64,000 nt of DNA, taken from contig NZ_WWFG01000001.1 of assembly GCF_026127265.1 (NCBI RefSeq), positions 2,829,501-2,893,500 of the forward strand, given 5' to 3'. The DNA comes from Nostoc sp. KVJ3 (GTDB lineage Bacteria > Cyanobacteriota > Cyanobacteriia > Cyanobacteriales > Nostocaceae). Below the pieces are notes generated by a model, which saw only the letters and a list, made by a program, of their open reading frames with translations, did no database searches and was not told the origin of the DNA. The translations under genes were made by a program, and so were the position numbers. This document shows, in pieces, positions 1-8,969 of the stretch (positions within the stretch are counted from its first letter, which is position 1; each line of letters begins with the position of its first letter).

Positions 1-1664
1 TCTTTTTGAAAATTCCTATAGATTTTATCCAAGCTTTCGACTACAAAGCGCAACTCGATAAAGGCGGGGCTGTCTCCTGTGGGGATACCTTGCTCGTGAA
101 TTTCATCTATGATGTCTTTCAAGTGGTCTTGTTGCTGACTCACTACATCAGCCGCCCTGCGAGTATCTTCATACAGTTGCTTCAAACCGTGAGTTGCTAC
201 GTGAGTTTGAATCAATTCCCGCAGCTTACTAAGTCCACCATCTTGACCAAAATAACCTAGCTGTTTGCCTAAATTACTGCGGGGATCGGTGTCTAACAGC
301 CGTTCGCTTAATAACTCCCATTTATCTTGTAGCCGTTTAGACCGATCTAGGTAATCAGGATAATCTAAGTTAGCCAAAAAATCTGGTGAACCCGCTTTGA
401 CGGTACTAGAACGTTTTGCTAATTCAGCTAGTCCCAACAATGGCGACAGTAAAACGATCCGGTCTTTTTGGGTTGTAAAGGCTTCTGCACCGTCAATAGT
501 AGTTTGCAGAACTTTGAGTTTTTGGAAAACGGTTTCCTCTTTTAAATGTGGACTATCTTCAATCAGTTGGTCAAGTTCTCTTTCGCCACCTTCACTGTCT
601 AGGGGGAGTTGATCGAAGCGACCCACACCAACGAGAATTAAATCTTTCAAGTCTTGTCCCGGTCGCTGCTGCTGCATCATGGTGAAAATTTTGTTGGCGC
701 GATCGCTACCGGGAGATTTACCATTGAGCAATACCAAAATTGTTTGCACTTCTGCCAGTTCTCGCAGTGACAAAAAGGTATCCCTAGCCCCCGAATTAGC
801 AGCCCCCAATCCTGGAAAGTCAATCAGAATAAATTTAGCTCCACCTGTAAAATCCCAAATTTCCCGTGAGATTTTCACATCGATATCTACACGGCGGATC
901 AGTGGGAAGCTATTCTGCAATAACTTTGTTGGTAGTCTTTGGGGTGGACTTGGTAATCGAATATGCGCTGGCGGTAAATCCTCAAATTTTAGACCTTGGA
1001 TTGCCATTGGCTGTTCGACCAGCTGTAGCCCTTCACGGGCGGTAATAGCATCAATCTGGTAGTGCCCACCACACATCACTTCCCCATAAGCTTGATAAGC
1101 CCGCAGGAATAATACCAACTCCCGCAGTAAATAACGTAACTCCAAATTATTACTACTATTCCAAGCTTCCTCACACCAACCAATAATATCTTTGCCAGAG
1201 TTAAGTCTCGATACTGGTATCGGAGGAAGCCCTGCTGCTGTCGTCCGTTTATGGGCTTCTCCTAGCATGAAGCGTAGACACTCATGTACCCCTTCGTGAG
1301 AAAGATATTCTACAGTAAAATTACTTAGTTGAGTAGTTGCAAAGTCGTCTTGCGGGATAATATGTATGGCAGTAACATTACCTGTAGTGGGGTTTTCACT
1401 GACAGGTAAAGCATCTGCATATCCAATTAGACTGCCTAAAAGTAAAGTTTTTCCACTACTGAATTCCCCCATCACCCCAATTTTGACAGGTGAAGTTGCA
1501 AGGTCTACAGTTTTCTGGGCAGCCGATCGCAAACGCAGGAGACAGTCATCAAGACTAGCTGGAACCCAATCTTCTTGTTTTGAAGGGTGCTGGGGCACAG
1601 AATCAATCTTTCGGAGGATGAATTCGCCGTACTCCTTAAAACGGCCCAGTTTATCTGGTTCCAT
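1..1664 (-). CDS. Dynamin-like GTPase, partial (3' end beyond window)
   Basis: Reading the minus strand from ATG at 1664 gives an open frame of about 554 codons that runs off the window edge. It has a G1/P-loop GEFSSGKT (G66, K72, T73), a G3-like DFPGLG, and a downstream helical region rich in charged residues, as in dynamin-family large GTPases that act on membranes. Bacterial dynamin-like proteins, including one studied in Nostoc punctiforme, remodel or protect membranes; the role here is inferred from family only. The C-terminal part is missing, so a membrane paddle or hairpin cannot be checked. It could instead belong to another GTPase branch of the same superfamily. The gene stands alone, facing away from the kinase that follows. 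Confidence 0.75.
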   Translation of the reverse strand, partial: MEPDKLGRFKEYGEFILRKIDSVPQHPSKQEDWVPASLDDCLLRLRSAAQKTVDLATSPVKIGVMGEFSSGKTLLLGSLIGYADALPVSENPTTGNVTAIHIIPQDDFATTQLSNFTVEYLSHEGVHECLRFMLGEAHKRTTAAGLPPIPVSRLNSGKDIIGWCEEAWNSSNNLELRYLLRELVLFLRAYQAYGEVMCGGHYQIDAITAREGLQLVEQPMAIQGLKFEDLPPAHIRLPSPPQRLPTKLLQNSFPLIRRVDIDVKISREIWDFTGGAKFILIDFPGLGAANSGARDTFLSLRELAEVQTILVLLNGKSPGSDRANKIFTMMQQQRPGQDLKDLILVGVGRFDQLPLDSEGGERELDQLIEDSPHLKEETVFQKLKVLQTTIDGAEAFTTQKDRIVLLSPLLGLAELAKRSSTVKAGSPDFLANLDYPDYLDRSKRLQDKWELLSERLLDTDPRSNLGKQLGYFGQDGGLSKLRELIQTHVATHGLKQLYEDTRRAADVVSQQQDHLKDIIDEIHEQGIPTGDSPAFIELRFVVESLDKIYRNFQK

Positions 1665-2365
1665 AGAGTAGTTCCCGCTTAACATTAATTTCTGTGAGCT
1701 TTATAACATATAAAATACGTTAGCGTAGCTAGTCGTAGACATCGCCAGCCATTGTTGCAACGTGTTGATATCACATTTAGCATTTCTCTCATCTAATTTA
1801 CGATTTTGGCATGAAGCATCTTGAAGGATTTCATTCATGCTGAATTCTTCTTGATAAAAAATCAATATTTATTTGATATGAAATTCTTGATTATTATGAA
1901 TTTCTGATGAAGACGGAAGCGCTTAATAGCAAATCATATAGTTATTAGGACTTACGCAAAACTATACGCGGTAGGGGCAATTCATGAATTGCCCTACCGG
2001 AGAATAAAGGTTTGGGCTATTTTTTGCGTAAGTCCTGGTTATATTGAGGCTAAACCAGATTTTAGGTAATGCAATTATATGGCTAAGATGAATTTATAGG
2101 TAATTTTAATAAGAAATAAAATCCAATAATTTTTCTGATATACCGATGGTTTAAATTTTTACCAAAAAAGCTGAGATTAATCTTATTGATAACTTCAGCA
2201 TTTTTGCAAAATATTTACACTAAAAAGGGAATTTCCGCAGATGTAAAAATGAATAAAGTATTACTATAAATAGTAGTTGAGGATGAAGATAGTATCCATT
2301 TATTATTAGCAAATCTATTTTCAGACATATTACCTTAATAATTTAGGCAGAGCAGGAAGGCAAAG
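1665..2365. other. Intergenic region, AT-rich, one MITE-like repeat
   Basis: About 700 bases between the divergent GTPase and histidine kinase genes. It is AT-rich and has no credible ORF. The only clear structure is the inverted-repeat element at 1947-2036. Promoters for both flanking genes must lie here, but no specific promoter can be assigned by eye. Confidence 0.6.
1947..2036. repeat. MITE-like element, family A (AGGACTTACGCA ends)
   Basis: A 90-bp element begins AGGACTTACGCAAAA and ends TTTTTGCGTAAGTCCT, so the ends are inverted repeats of about 15 bp. Inside lies a second perfect palindrome-like hairpin (GGTAGGGGCAATTC / GAATTGCCCTACC). Related ends occur at 5905-5922, 8516-8545, 37897-37914 and 61380-61465. 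Confidence 0.75.
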
Positions 2366-5300
2366 GTGTTTTCTAAAAAGGTGCAGAGCTACATTAACCA
2401 AATCAATTTTAAAGAGGAAGAAATACAACAAGATGAAAAACTATTTTGCCAGCAGACAGATACTGCTCCTCTAATGATTTGGATGGCTGGATACAATGCA
2501 CTTTACTGTTACTTCAATTCCAGTTGGTTGGAATTTACTGGAACACATCTAAAAACAACCGCTTCTGCATCTGCGCCAGGAGAAGAGATAGGGAATATCT
2601 GGGATTGTCGCGTCCATCCAGAAGATAGACGGGAATGTAAAAATATATACTTAAAAGCATTTGCGACATATAATTCTTTTCAAAGGCAATATCGTCTGCG
2701 TCGGGCTGATGGTGAATATCGCTGGATTTTAGATACAGCCGTGCCACGATTTTCAGAAGATGGCAGCTTTGTTGGTTACATCGGTTATTGTGTGGATGTA
2801 ACCGAAGTGCGAGCTACCCTGAAAGCAAGCTACTCAGTATCTACAAATTCATCTCGTCGTCTACGCAAATTAACAAAACAAAAACAGGCGGGAGAATTAA
2901 CAAAAATAGTAAAGCAACTACAGTCCGAAACTGCAAAACGCCAAGCAGTTGAAGCACAGTTACGCCAAAAAACATCAGAACATACAGCATTTTTACAAGT
3001 GCTTCCTGATTTATACTTTCGTATTGACGCTGATGGAAGTATTCTGGATTACAAGCCAGGGGAGATAGAGAATCAGTATATTACAACGGGAGATTGCCAG
3101 GGTAAGAGTTTGCGAGAATGCCTACCTGCTGCTGGAAGCGATCGCTTCCAGCAAGCAATAACTCAAGTACTGGAAACTCAATCTTCGGTCAGTTTTGAAT
3201 ATACCTTACCACTCCTACAAGGGAAGAATAATTTTGAAACTAGGTTATTACCATTACCAAACCAGCAAATCATAGTTCTTATCCGCCATACCAGCGACAA
3301 AGTACAAGCAGCATTAATAGAAAACGATACCAAGTTTCGCACCATTATTGAAAACACCAATAACGTTATTTTTGCCCTGACCCTTGAGGGGATATTTTCT
3401 TACGTTTCTCCTAACTGGACTGAAATTTTTGGACATGAGGTTGCAGAAGTTGAAGGCAAATCCTTTGTTCCCTTCATCCATCCCGACGATGTGCCTATCT
3501 GTACAGATTATTTCCACAGAATTGCGACAACAACCGAAAAGCAAGACGCAATTGAATATCGGATAAAACACAAAAACGGCACTTGGCGATGGCATACAAG
3601 CAACTCATCTGCTATTAGAGATACCAATGGTAATGTTATAAACTTCGTCGGTATTTGCTATGACACCACTGACCGCAAACAAGCAGAAGAAGTCTTGACA
3701 GAACGGGCGCGTTTAGCAAATTTTCGGGCTGAGGTAGACGCAGCCCTTACTCAGAGTGACAGCTTACAGAACATGATGCGCCGCTGCACCGACGCTTTAG
3801 TTGAACATCTGGATGCAGCCTTTGCTCGTATTTGGACGTTGAACAAAAAAGAGAACGTATTGGAGTTGCAAGTCAGTTCTGGGATGTATACCCACATTAA
3901 TGGGCCCCATAGATGTGTGCCAGTGGGTCAATTCAAAATTGGTTTGATTGCCGAAGAGGGCAAACCTCACCAAACAAACTCTGTACAGACAGATCCCCGC
4001 GTGGGTAACAAAGAATGGGCAAAGCAAGAGGGCATGGTTGCCTTTGCTGGCTATCCCCTAGTTGTTGAAGATGAAACTGTAGGGGTGATAGCCATGTTTT
4101 CTCGCCACACACTGACAGAATCAACTTTTAAAGCCCTAGAATTCGCTGCCCAAGAAATTGCTATTGGTATCAAGCGCAAACAAGCAGAAGTTGCACTTAG
4201 AGAAAGTGCCCAAAGGGAAGCACTACTCAATCGTCTTTCTAACCAAATTCGAGCTTCCTTGGATCTCAATTACATTGTAGAAACCGCAGTGCAGGAGATC
4301 CGTAACTTATTCCAGATTGATCGCTGCGCCTTCTTTTGGTATCGGCAAGAGGCTGAGGTTCCCTACTGGGAAAGAGTATATGAGGCGAAAAGTTCCTCTT
4401 TACCCTGTCTGCTTAACGATGGAGAAGCAACGAATGGAGAAATCGAACTCATCGCCGCCAAAACCTTGAATAGAGAAATCATCCGCATTAATGATGTTGA
4501 GACTGTGGGCGATGGCATTGCACAGCTATTTTTGCAGGATTTTGGTTTCACTGCCTTTATGTCGCTACCAGTACACACCCAATCTGGCGAAATAGGTGCA
4601 TTTAGCTGTGGTTCTTGTAGTGGCTTCCGGCCTTGGCTGGACAACGAAGTAGAATTACTACAAGCAGTTACAGTTCAATTAGCGATCGCTATTGACCAAG
4701 CCAAACTCTACACCCAAAGTCGCATTGCTGCCCAAACAGCCCAAGACAAAGCCCAGCAACTAGAAGCAGCATTACTAGAACTTCAACAAACCCAAGCCCA
4801 ACTGATTCAAACTGAAAAAATGTCCAGTCTAGGACAATTGGTTGCAGGTATTGCCCACGAAATCAATAATCCCGTCAATTTTATCTACGGCAATATTACC
4901 CATGCCCGTGAATATACCAAGGATTTATTAAACTTGGTAGAACTTTATCAACAGAGTCACTGCCCAGCAACACCAGAGATTCAGCAATACATTTACAACA
5001 TTGATTTAGACTTTCTCAAGCAAGATTTGCCCAAAATTCTTGATTCTATGAAAATAGGAGCCGAACGCATTCGGCAGATTGTCCTATCTTTACGCAATTT
5101 TTCTCGTCTTGATGAAGACGACACCAAAGCAGTAAATATCCATGAAGGTATTGATAGCACCTTAATGCTGTTGCAAAATCGTCTGAAAGCCAAACCAGGA
5201 CATCCTGAAATCCAAGTAATTCGAGACTACGGCAACCTACCACCAGTAGTTTGTCACGCTGGACAGATGAATCAGGTGTTTATGAATTTGCTGACAAATG

Positions 5301-5707
5301 CGATCGATGTTTTAGAAGAGGGAGTGGGGAACGCGGAAGAAGCAAGGGGGCAGGGAGCAGCGAGCAAGGGAGAAGAGTTTTCTCCTCTGCCCCCCACACC
5401 CCGCCCCTCTGCCTCTGATGCCCTATGCCCCATCCCGACAATTCGCCTTCGCACCCTCATCAAAGAAGGTCGGGTAATTATTAGCATTAGCGATAATGGA
5501 CTAGGCATGACTGAGGAAGTACGCAAACGCTTATTTGACCCCTTCTTCACGACAAAACCTGTAGGTAAAGGTACTGGTATGGGATTATCAATTAGCTATC
5601 AAATTGTTGTCAAAAAACACGGCGGGCAAATCCAGTGTATTTCAGCACCAGGAGAAGGTGCTGAATTTGTCGTTATGATTCCACTAGAGAAGCAACCCGG
5701 AACGTAG
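2366..5707 (+). CDS. Multi-sensor PAS/GAF histidine kinase
   Basis: A 1113-residue sensor kinase with no membrane segment, so probably cytoplasmic. The order is PAS with PAC (about 30-150), coiled linker, degenerate PAS (about 205-310), PAS/PAC (about 325-440), two GAF domains (about 455-600 and 625-780), a coiled coil, then HisKA with the phospho-acceptor H831 in the IAHEINNP H-box. The ATPase domain has the N-box (MNLLTNAIDVL, around N978), G1 motif DNGLGM (D1043 onward), F-box DPFFTTKP and G2 GTGMGLSIS. The GTG start follows a GGAAGG ribosome site. No receiver domain or response regulator gene is adjacent. About 40 residues (987-1025) between N-box and G1 look like translated repeat DNA. 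Input signal unknown. Confidence 0.85.
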   Translation: MFSKKVQSYINQINFKEEEIQQDEKLFCQQTDTAPLMIWMAGYNALYCYFNSSWLEFTGTHLKTTASASAPGEEIGNIWDCRVHPEDRRECKNIYLKAFATYNSFQRQYRLRRADGEYRWILDTAVPRFSEDGSFVGYIGYCVDVTEVRATLKASYSVSTNSSRRLRKLTKQKQAGELTKIVKQLQSETAKRQAVEAQLRQKTSEHTAFLQVLPDLYFRIDADGSILDYKPGEIENQYITTGDCQGKSLRECLPAAGSDRFQQAITQVLETQSSVSFEYTLPLLQGKNNFETRLLPLPNQQIIVLIRHTSDKVQAALIENDTKFRTIIENTNNVIFALTLEGIFSYVSPNWTEIFGHEVAEVEGKSFVPFIHPDDVPICTDYFHRIATTTEKQDAIEYRIKHKNGTWRWHTSNSSAIRDTNGNVINFVGICYDTTDRKQAEEVLTERARLANFRAEVDAALTQSDSLQNMMRRCTDALVEHLDAAFARIWTLNKKENVLELQVSSGMYTHINGPHRCVPVGQFKIGLIAEEGKPHQTNSVQTDPRVGNKEWAKQEGMVAFAGYPLVVEDETVGVIAMFSRHTLTESTFKALEFAAQEIAIGIKRKQAEVALRESAQREALLNRLSNQIRASLDLNYIVETAVQEIRNLFQIDRCAFFWYRQEAEVPYWERVYEAKSSSLPCLLNDGEATNGEIELIAAKTLNREIIRINDVETVGDGIAQLFLQDFGFTAFMSLPVHTQSGEIGAFSCGSCSGFRPWLDNEVELLQAVTVQLAIAIDQAKLYTQSRIAAQTAQDKAQQLEAALLELQQTQAQLIQTEKMSSLGQLVAGIAHEINNPVNFIYGNITHAREYTKDLLNLVELYQQSHCPATPEIQQYIYNIDLDFLKQDLPKILDSMKIGAERIRQIVLSLRNFSRLDEDDTKAVNIHEGIDSTLMLLQNRLKAKPGHPEIQVIRDYGNLPPVVCHAGQMNQVFMNLLTNAIDVLEEGVGNAEEARGQGAASKGEEFSPLPPTPRPSASDALCPIPTIRLRTLIKEGRVIISISDNGLGMTEEVRKRLFDPFFTTKPVGKGTGMGLSISYQIVVKKHGGQIQCISAPGEGAEFVVMIPLEKQPGT
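5326..5445 (+). repeat. Purine-rich repeat absorbed in frame in the kinase gene
   Basis: Within the kinase ATPase domain the DNA turns into a purine-rich run (GGGGGCAGGGAGCAGCGAG) followed by a pyrimidine-rich complement (CTCCTCTGCCCCCC) and then TGCCCTATGCCCC. The same pattern of purine/pyrimidine hairpin plus ATGCCC motif occurs between genes at 32852-32982 and 57836-57953. It encodes a low-complexity stretch rich in G, E, A, P and S with the frame kept open. Confidence 0.6.
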
Positions 5708-6065
5708 ATGTAATGTTAGGGACTTCCAAATAAAAAACACTCAACCACCTAACATAAAAATCTCTCAAACCCTTATTCCTCTGTGTCCTCTGCGCGGCAG
5801 TCGCTCATGGGGGAAACCACGCCAGATGCTCCACTTGGGGAGACCCCAAGACCGCACTGGCTCCCCAAGACCGCGCTGCCTTGCCTCTGCGGTTCGTTTT
5901 TTCATGATTTTGCGTAAGTCCTGAGTTCAATTGACTGAAAAACTTTGAAATGGTAGTACTATCTTTGCGTAGGTGTAGCCAAACATAGACGAAGTGTATG
6001 AGGGGTTGCGCCTACACACCTTTGAAAAAAATCCCTGAGTACAAATAATAAAGTAGAAGGCTGGG
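5708..6065. other. Intergenic repeat-rich region
   Basis: Contains a copy of the repeat family that reads CTCTGTGTC...CTCTGCGGTTCGTT (5778-5902; related copies at 11395-11541 and 53069-53237), followed by a lone family A end TTTTGCGTAAGTCCT (about 5908-5922). No coding potential seen. Confidence 0.6.
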
Positions 6066-6788
6066 ATGATACAACCTCAAAGTCAAAATAGTATCACCTA
6101 TAGAAATATTATCCACCTAAGTCATGTAATTGACATAGATATTCCTCAATGGTCTGGCGACCCCACAGTAGAATTTGAAACTGTGGCTGAACTAAATAAT
6201 GATGGCTATTATCTCCGACGTTTCTCCTTGGGGGAACATAGCGCTACCCATATCAACGCCCCTAACAGCTTTCATAGCTATAGTATGGGAATCGACGAAT
6301 ACCCAGCCCAATCTCTGATTGTACCTGCGGTAGTCATAGATATTCGCCAAGCTACAGCGCTGAATTCTGATTATGCCCTGACGATCGCTGATGTTGTGGC
6401 TTGGGAAGAACAATACGGTGAGATTCTTCCTGGCTGCGTAGTTATATTGAACACTGGTTGGCAGAAAAAGTGGTTTGATAAAAGTGCATTCCTCAATCAT
6501 GATGCTCAAGGAATTGCCCATTTTCCAGGCTTTGGCAGCGATGCAACTCAATTCTTACTGAATGAGCGGCAAATTGCTGGAGTAGGAATTGATACTCATG
6601 GTGTAGACCCCGGACAGGATAACAGTTTTGCTACTAATCGCCTGGTATTAGAAAAACCGCGAATTGTCTTGGAAAATCTCACCAATTTGGATCAGTTGCC
6701 ACCCAAAGGTACTACTCTAGCGATCGCACCTCTAAGATTACGTGGTGGTTCTGGTTCTCCTGTAGGAGTATTGGCGTTAGTGCCTTAA
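6066..6788 (+). CDS. Cyclase-family (kynurenine formamidase-like) hydrolase
   Basis: A 240-residue protein matching the cyclase family (metal-dependent hydrolases including kynurenine formamidase and isatin hydrolase). The family signature HxGTHxDxPxH appears as H58-S-A-T-H62-I-N64-A-P66-N-S68, so both leading histidines are present but the usual Gly, Asp and last His are replaced. The downstream part (GIDTHGVDPG, then LENLTNLDQLP) is typical of the family. It lies 109 bp upstream of an aldehyde dehydrogenase on the same strand and may be cotranscribed. Substrate is unknown and metal binding may be altered by the D-to-N change at residue 64. Confidence 0.75.
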   Translation: MIQPQSQNSITYRNIIHLSHVIDIDIPQWSGDPTVEFETVAELNNDGYYLRRFSLGEHSATHINAPNSFHSYSMGIDEYPAQSLIVPAVVIDIRQATALNSDYALTIADVVAWEEQYGEILPGCVVILNTGWQKKWFDKSAFLNHDAQGIAHFPGFGSDATQFLLNERQIAGVGIDTHGVDPGQDNSFATNRLVLEKPRIVLENLTNLDQLPPKGTTLAIAPLRLRGGSGSPVGVLALVP

Positions 6789-6897
6789 TTTTTATATCGA
6801 TATTTGCTTATCACGCCAATTTCCTAAACTTGAGGATAACCTAGAAAGCAAGCAAACTTAATACACAAGTTTCAGTGGATCATCGGAGATTTTCCAA

Positions 6898-8394
6898 ATG
6901 ACAACTCCGCTATCTTGCCGCAATTATATAGATGGCCAATGGTTGAGTGCTGGAGAGGAAGCAACCCTAGAAAGTCGCAACCCTGCGGACAAAACCGAAG
7001 TGGTGGCAACATTTCCCCGTTCTCAAGTCAAGGATGTAGATACAGCGGTAGTCGCCGCCCGGAAAGCCTATCGCAGTTGGCGCACAGTCCCGGCCCCAGC
7101 TAGGGCAGAATACATCTTTCGCGTCGGGGAAATATTACTCCAGCATAAAGAAGAACTTGCCCAGTTAATCAGTCGGGAAATGGGTAAACCTCTGACAGAA
7201 GCGAGGGGCGATGTGCAAGAAGGTATTGACTGTGCATTTTACAGCGCTGGCGAAGGACGGCGACTATTTGGGCAAACTACACCGTCGGAAATGTCCAATA
7301 AATTCGCGATGACTGTGCGAATGCCCATAGGAGTTTGTGCTTTGATTACTCCCTGGAATTTTCCTGTGGCAATTCCTTGCTGGAAAGCGATGCCAGCTTT
7401 GGTGTGTGGCAATACAGTCATCCTCAAACCTGCCGAAGATACCTCAGCCTGTGCAACTAAATTGATTGAAATTTTCCAACAAGCAGGTTTACCACCAGGA
7501 GTAATTAACTTGGTGCATGGTGTCGGAGAAGAGGCGGGAAAAGCTTTAGTTGAACATCCCAATGTAGATTTAGTATCGTTTACTGGTTCTTCAGAAACGG
7601 GTGCTTTTGTTGGCGCTACTTGCGGACGCACTCATAAGCGTGTCTGTTTGGAAATGGGTGGTAAAAATGCCCAAGTGGTGATGGAAGATGCCGATTTGGA
7701 ACTTGCTTTAGATGGTGCAGTGTGGGGAGCATTTGGGACAACAGGTCAACGGTGTACGGCTACCAGTCGCCTGATTTTGCATCGTGATATCAAAGAAAAA
7801 TTTACCACCATGCTTTATGAGCGTACCAGTAAGTTACGCTTGGGTGCTGGTAATGACCCTAATGCAGATATTGGCCCGATTGTCAATGAAAAGCAACTCC
7901 AACAGGTGAGCAAGTATTTGGATATCGCCCGTGAGGAAGGAGCAAAGGTTTTAATTGGTGGAGAAATTGCCAGTGAAGGCGAATTGAAAAACGGTTACTT
8001 CTTTCAACCAACTATTTTGGCTGATGTAACTCCTGATATGCGAGTCGCCCGTGAAGAGATATTTGGGCCAGTAGTAGCATTAATTGAGGTTAGTTCTTTT
8101 GAGGAAGCGATCGCAATTCTCAACGATAGCAATTACGGTCTGTCTTCTTCAGTTTACACCCGCGATATCAACCGCGCTTTTACTGCCATGCGCGACATCG
8201 AAGCAGGTATTACCTATATTAACGGCCCGACTATTGGTGCAGAAGTACATTTGCCCTTTGGTGGCGTGAAACAAACCGGTAACGGACACCGCGAAGCTGG
8301 AACTACTGCCTTGGATGTTTTCACAGAATGGAAAAGCGTTTATGTTGACTTTTCTGGAAGTTTGCAACGCGCTCAAATAGATAACCGCAGTTAG
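6898..8394 (+). CDS. NAD(P)-dependent aldehyde dehydrogenase
   Basis: A 498-residue member of the aldehyde dehydrogenase superfamily, of normal length. The cofactor region ALITPWNFP and GNTVILKPAE, the general base E252 in LEMGGKN and the catalytic C286 in GQRCTATSR are all present, so it should oxidise an aldehyde to the acid. C-terminal motifs (NGPTIGAEVHLPFGG, GNGHREAG) look closer to semialdehyde dehydrogenases of the ALDH7-related branches than to the second ALDH in this window (31468-32835). The substrate cannot be read from sequence. It follows the cyclase-family gene on the same strand. Its stop codon touches the start of a repeat element at 8394. Confidence 0.88.
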   Translation: MTTPLSCRNYIDGQWLSAGEEATLESRNPADKTEVVATFPRSQVKDVDTAVVAARKAYRSWRTVPAPARAEYIFRVGEILLQHKEELAQLISREMGKPLTEARGDVQEGIDCAFYSAGEGRRLFGQTTPSEMSNKFAMTVRMPIGVCALITPWNFPVAIPCWKAMPALVCGNTVILKPAEDTSACATKLIEIFQQAGLPPGVINLVHGVGEEAGKALVEHPNVDLVSFTGSSETGAFVGATCGRTHKRVCLEMGGKNAQVVMEDADLELALDGAVWGAFGTTGQRCTATSRLILHRDIKEKFTTMLYERTSKLRLGAGNDPNADIGPIVNEKQLQQVSKYLDIAREEGAKVLIGGEIASEGELKNGYFFQPTILADVTPDMRVAREEIFGPVVALIEVSSFEEAIAILNDSNYGLSSSVYTRDINRAFTAMRDIEAGITYINGPTIGAEVHLPFGGVKQTGNGHREAGTTALDVFTEWKSVYVDFSGSLQRAQIDNRS

Positions 8395-8478
8395 AGTATT
8401 CCAAAAAATAAATGACCCAAAACCCGTCGTTGCGAACGCTCGCAATGACAATTGGGTACTTTTTTACTTAGAGTACTC
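8394..8478. repeat. MITE-like element, family C (GAGTAxTCC ends)
   Basis: Begins GAGTATTCCAAAAAATAAATGA and ends TTTTTTACTTAGAGTACTC, with a CCCAAAACCCGTCGTTGCGA core. A second copy lies inverted at 22279-22389 with the same core and ends. The element starts on the last base of the aldehyde dehydrogenase stop codon. Confidence 0.7.
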
Positions 8479-8515
8479 TTAATGTTGCAATACAACAATT
8501 TCAGTTGAGTAGACT

Positions 8516-8545
8516 AGGACTTACAATTGACAGGAAAGACCTTTC
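8516..8545 (+). repeat. Family A end upstream of sipA
   Basis: AGGACTTACAATTGACAGGAAAGACC matches 61380-61405 with two bases changed. It explains the open frame before the sipA ATG. Confidence 0.65.
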
Positions 8546-8586
8546 AAGATAGTTATGAGTTAATCAAAACTCCTCGCTTGATTAAA

Positions 8587-8823
8587 ATGCCCCAAGAATT
8601 CCCAATTGGTAGTAAAGTCCGTGTTGTAGCACTACCGCCATACGTCAAAACTGCTGAACCTATGCCCATGCTGCGCCCCCCCGATGTTATTCACATTGGT
8701 GAAGAGGGTATAGTTATTGACCGCCGTCCCGGTGGATATTGGGGTATTCGCTTCACTAGGGGAGCCTTTCTTCTAGATAGCCAATATATAGAAAGCACAG
8801 ATGTCCCTCCCGAATCTCAGTGA
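8587..8823 (+). CDS. sipA: SipA, NblS-interacting regulatory protein (DUF3148)
   Basis: From ATG 8587 the product is 78 residues and matches the small cyanobacterial DUF3148 family: PIGSKVRVVALPPYVKTAEP, MPMLRPPDV, then GIVIDRRPGGYWGIRF. SipA binds the histidine kinase NblS (Hik33) and modulates stress and high-light signalling in Synechococcus. The frame stays open upstream to a TTG at 8527, but that stretch is repeat DNA (AGGACTTAC...TTGACAGGAAAGACC) shared with 61380 and onward, so the ATG is the better start. No NblS gene is nearby. Family call is strong; function is by homology. Confidence 0.85.
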   Translation: MPQEFPIGSKVRVVALPPYVKTAEPMPMLRPPDVIHIGEEGIVIDRRPGGYWGIRFTRGAFLLDSQYIESTDVPPESQ

Positions 8824-8969
8824 TATCGTGTTCCCTTAATCGCTTATAAAACGTCATTGCGAGCGGAGCGATCGCAATGACAACTATTTATCCGAATATG
8901 ATATGAAAATGAGATTTGTAGCAACCAAAAATTGTAAACTTGTGTAAAGTTGTGATTCTGGTTTGCACC

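Noticed and set aside
8527..8586. Upstream start (TTG) for sipA
   Set aside because: This stretch is repeat DNA shared with 61380, and the SipA family starts near the ATG at 8587.
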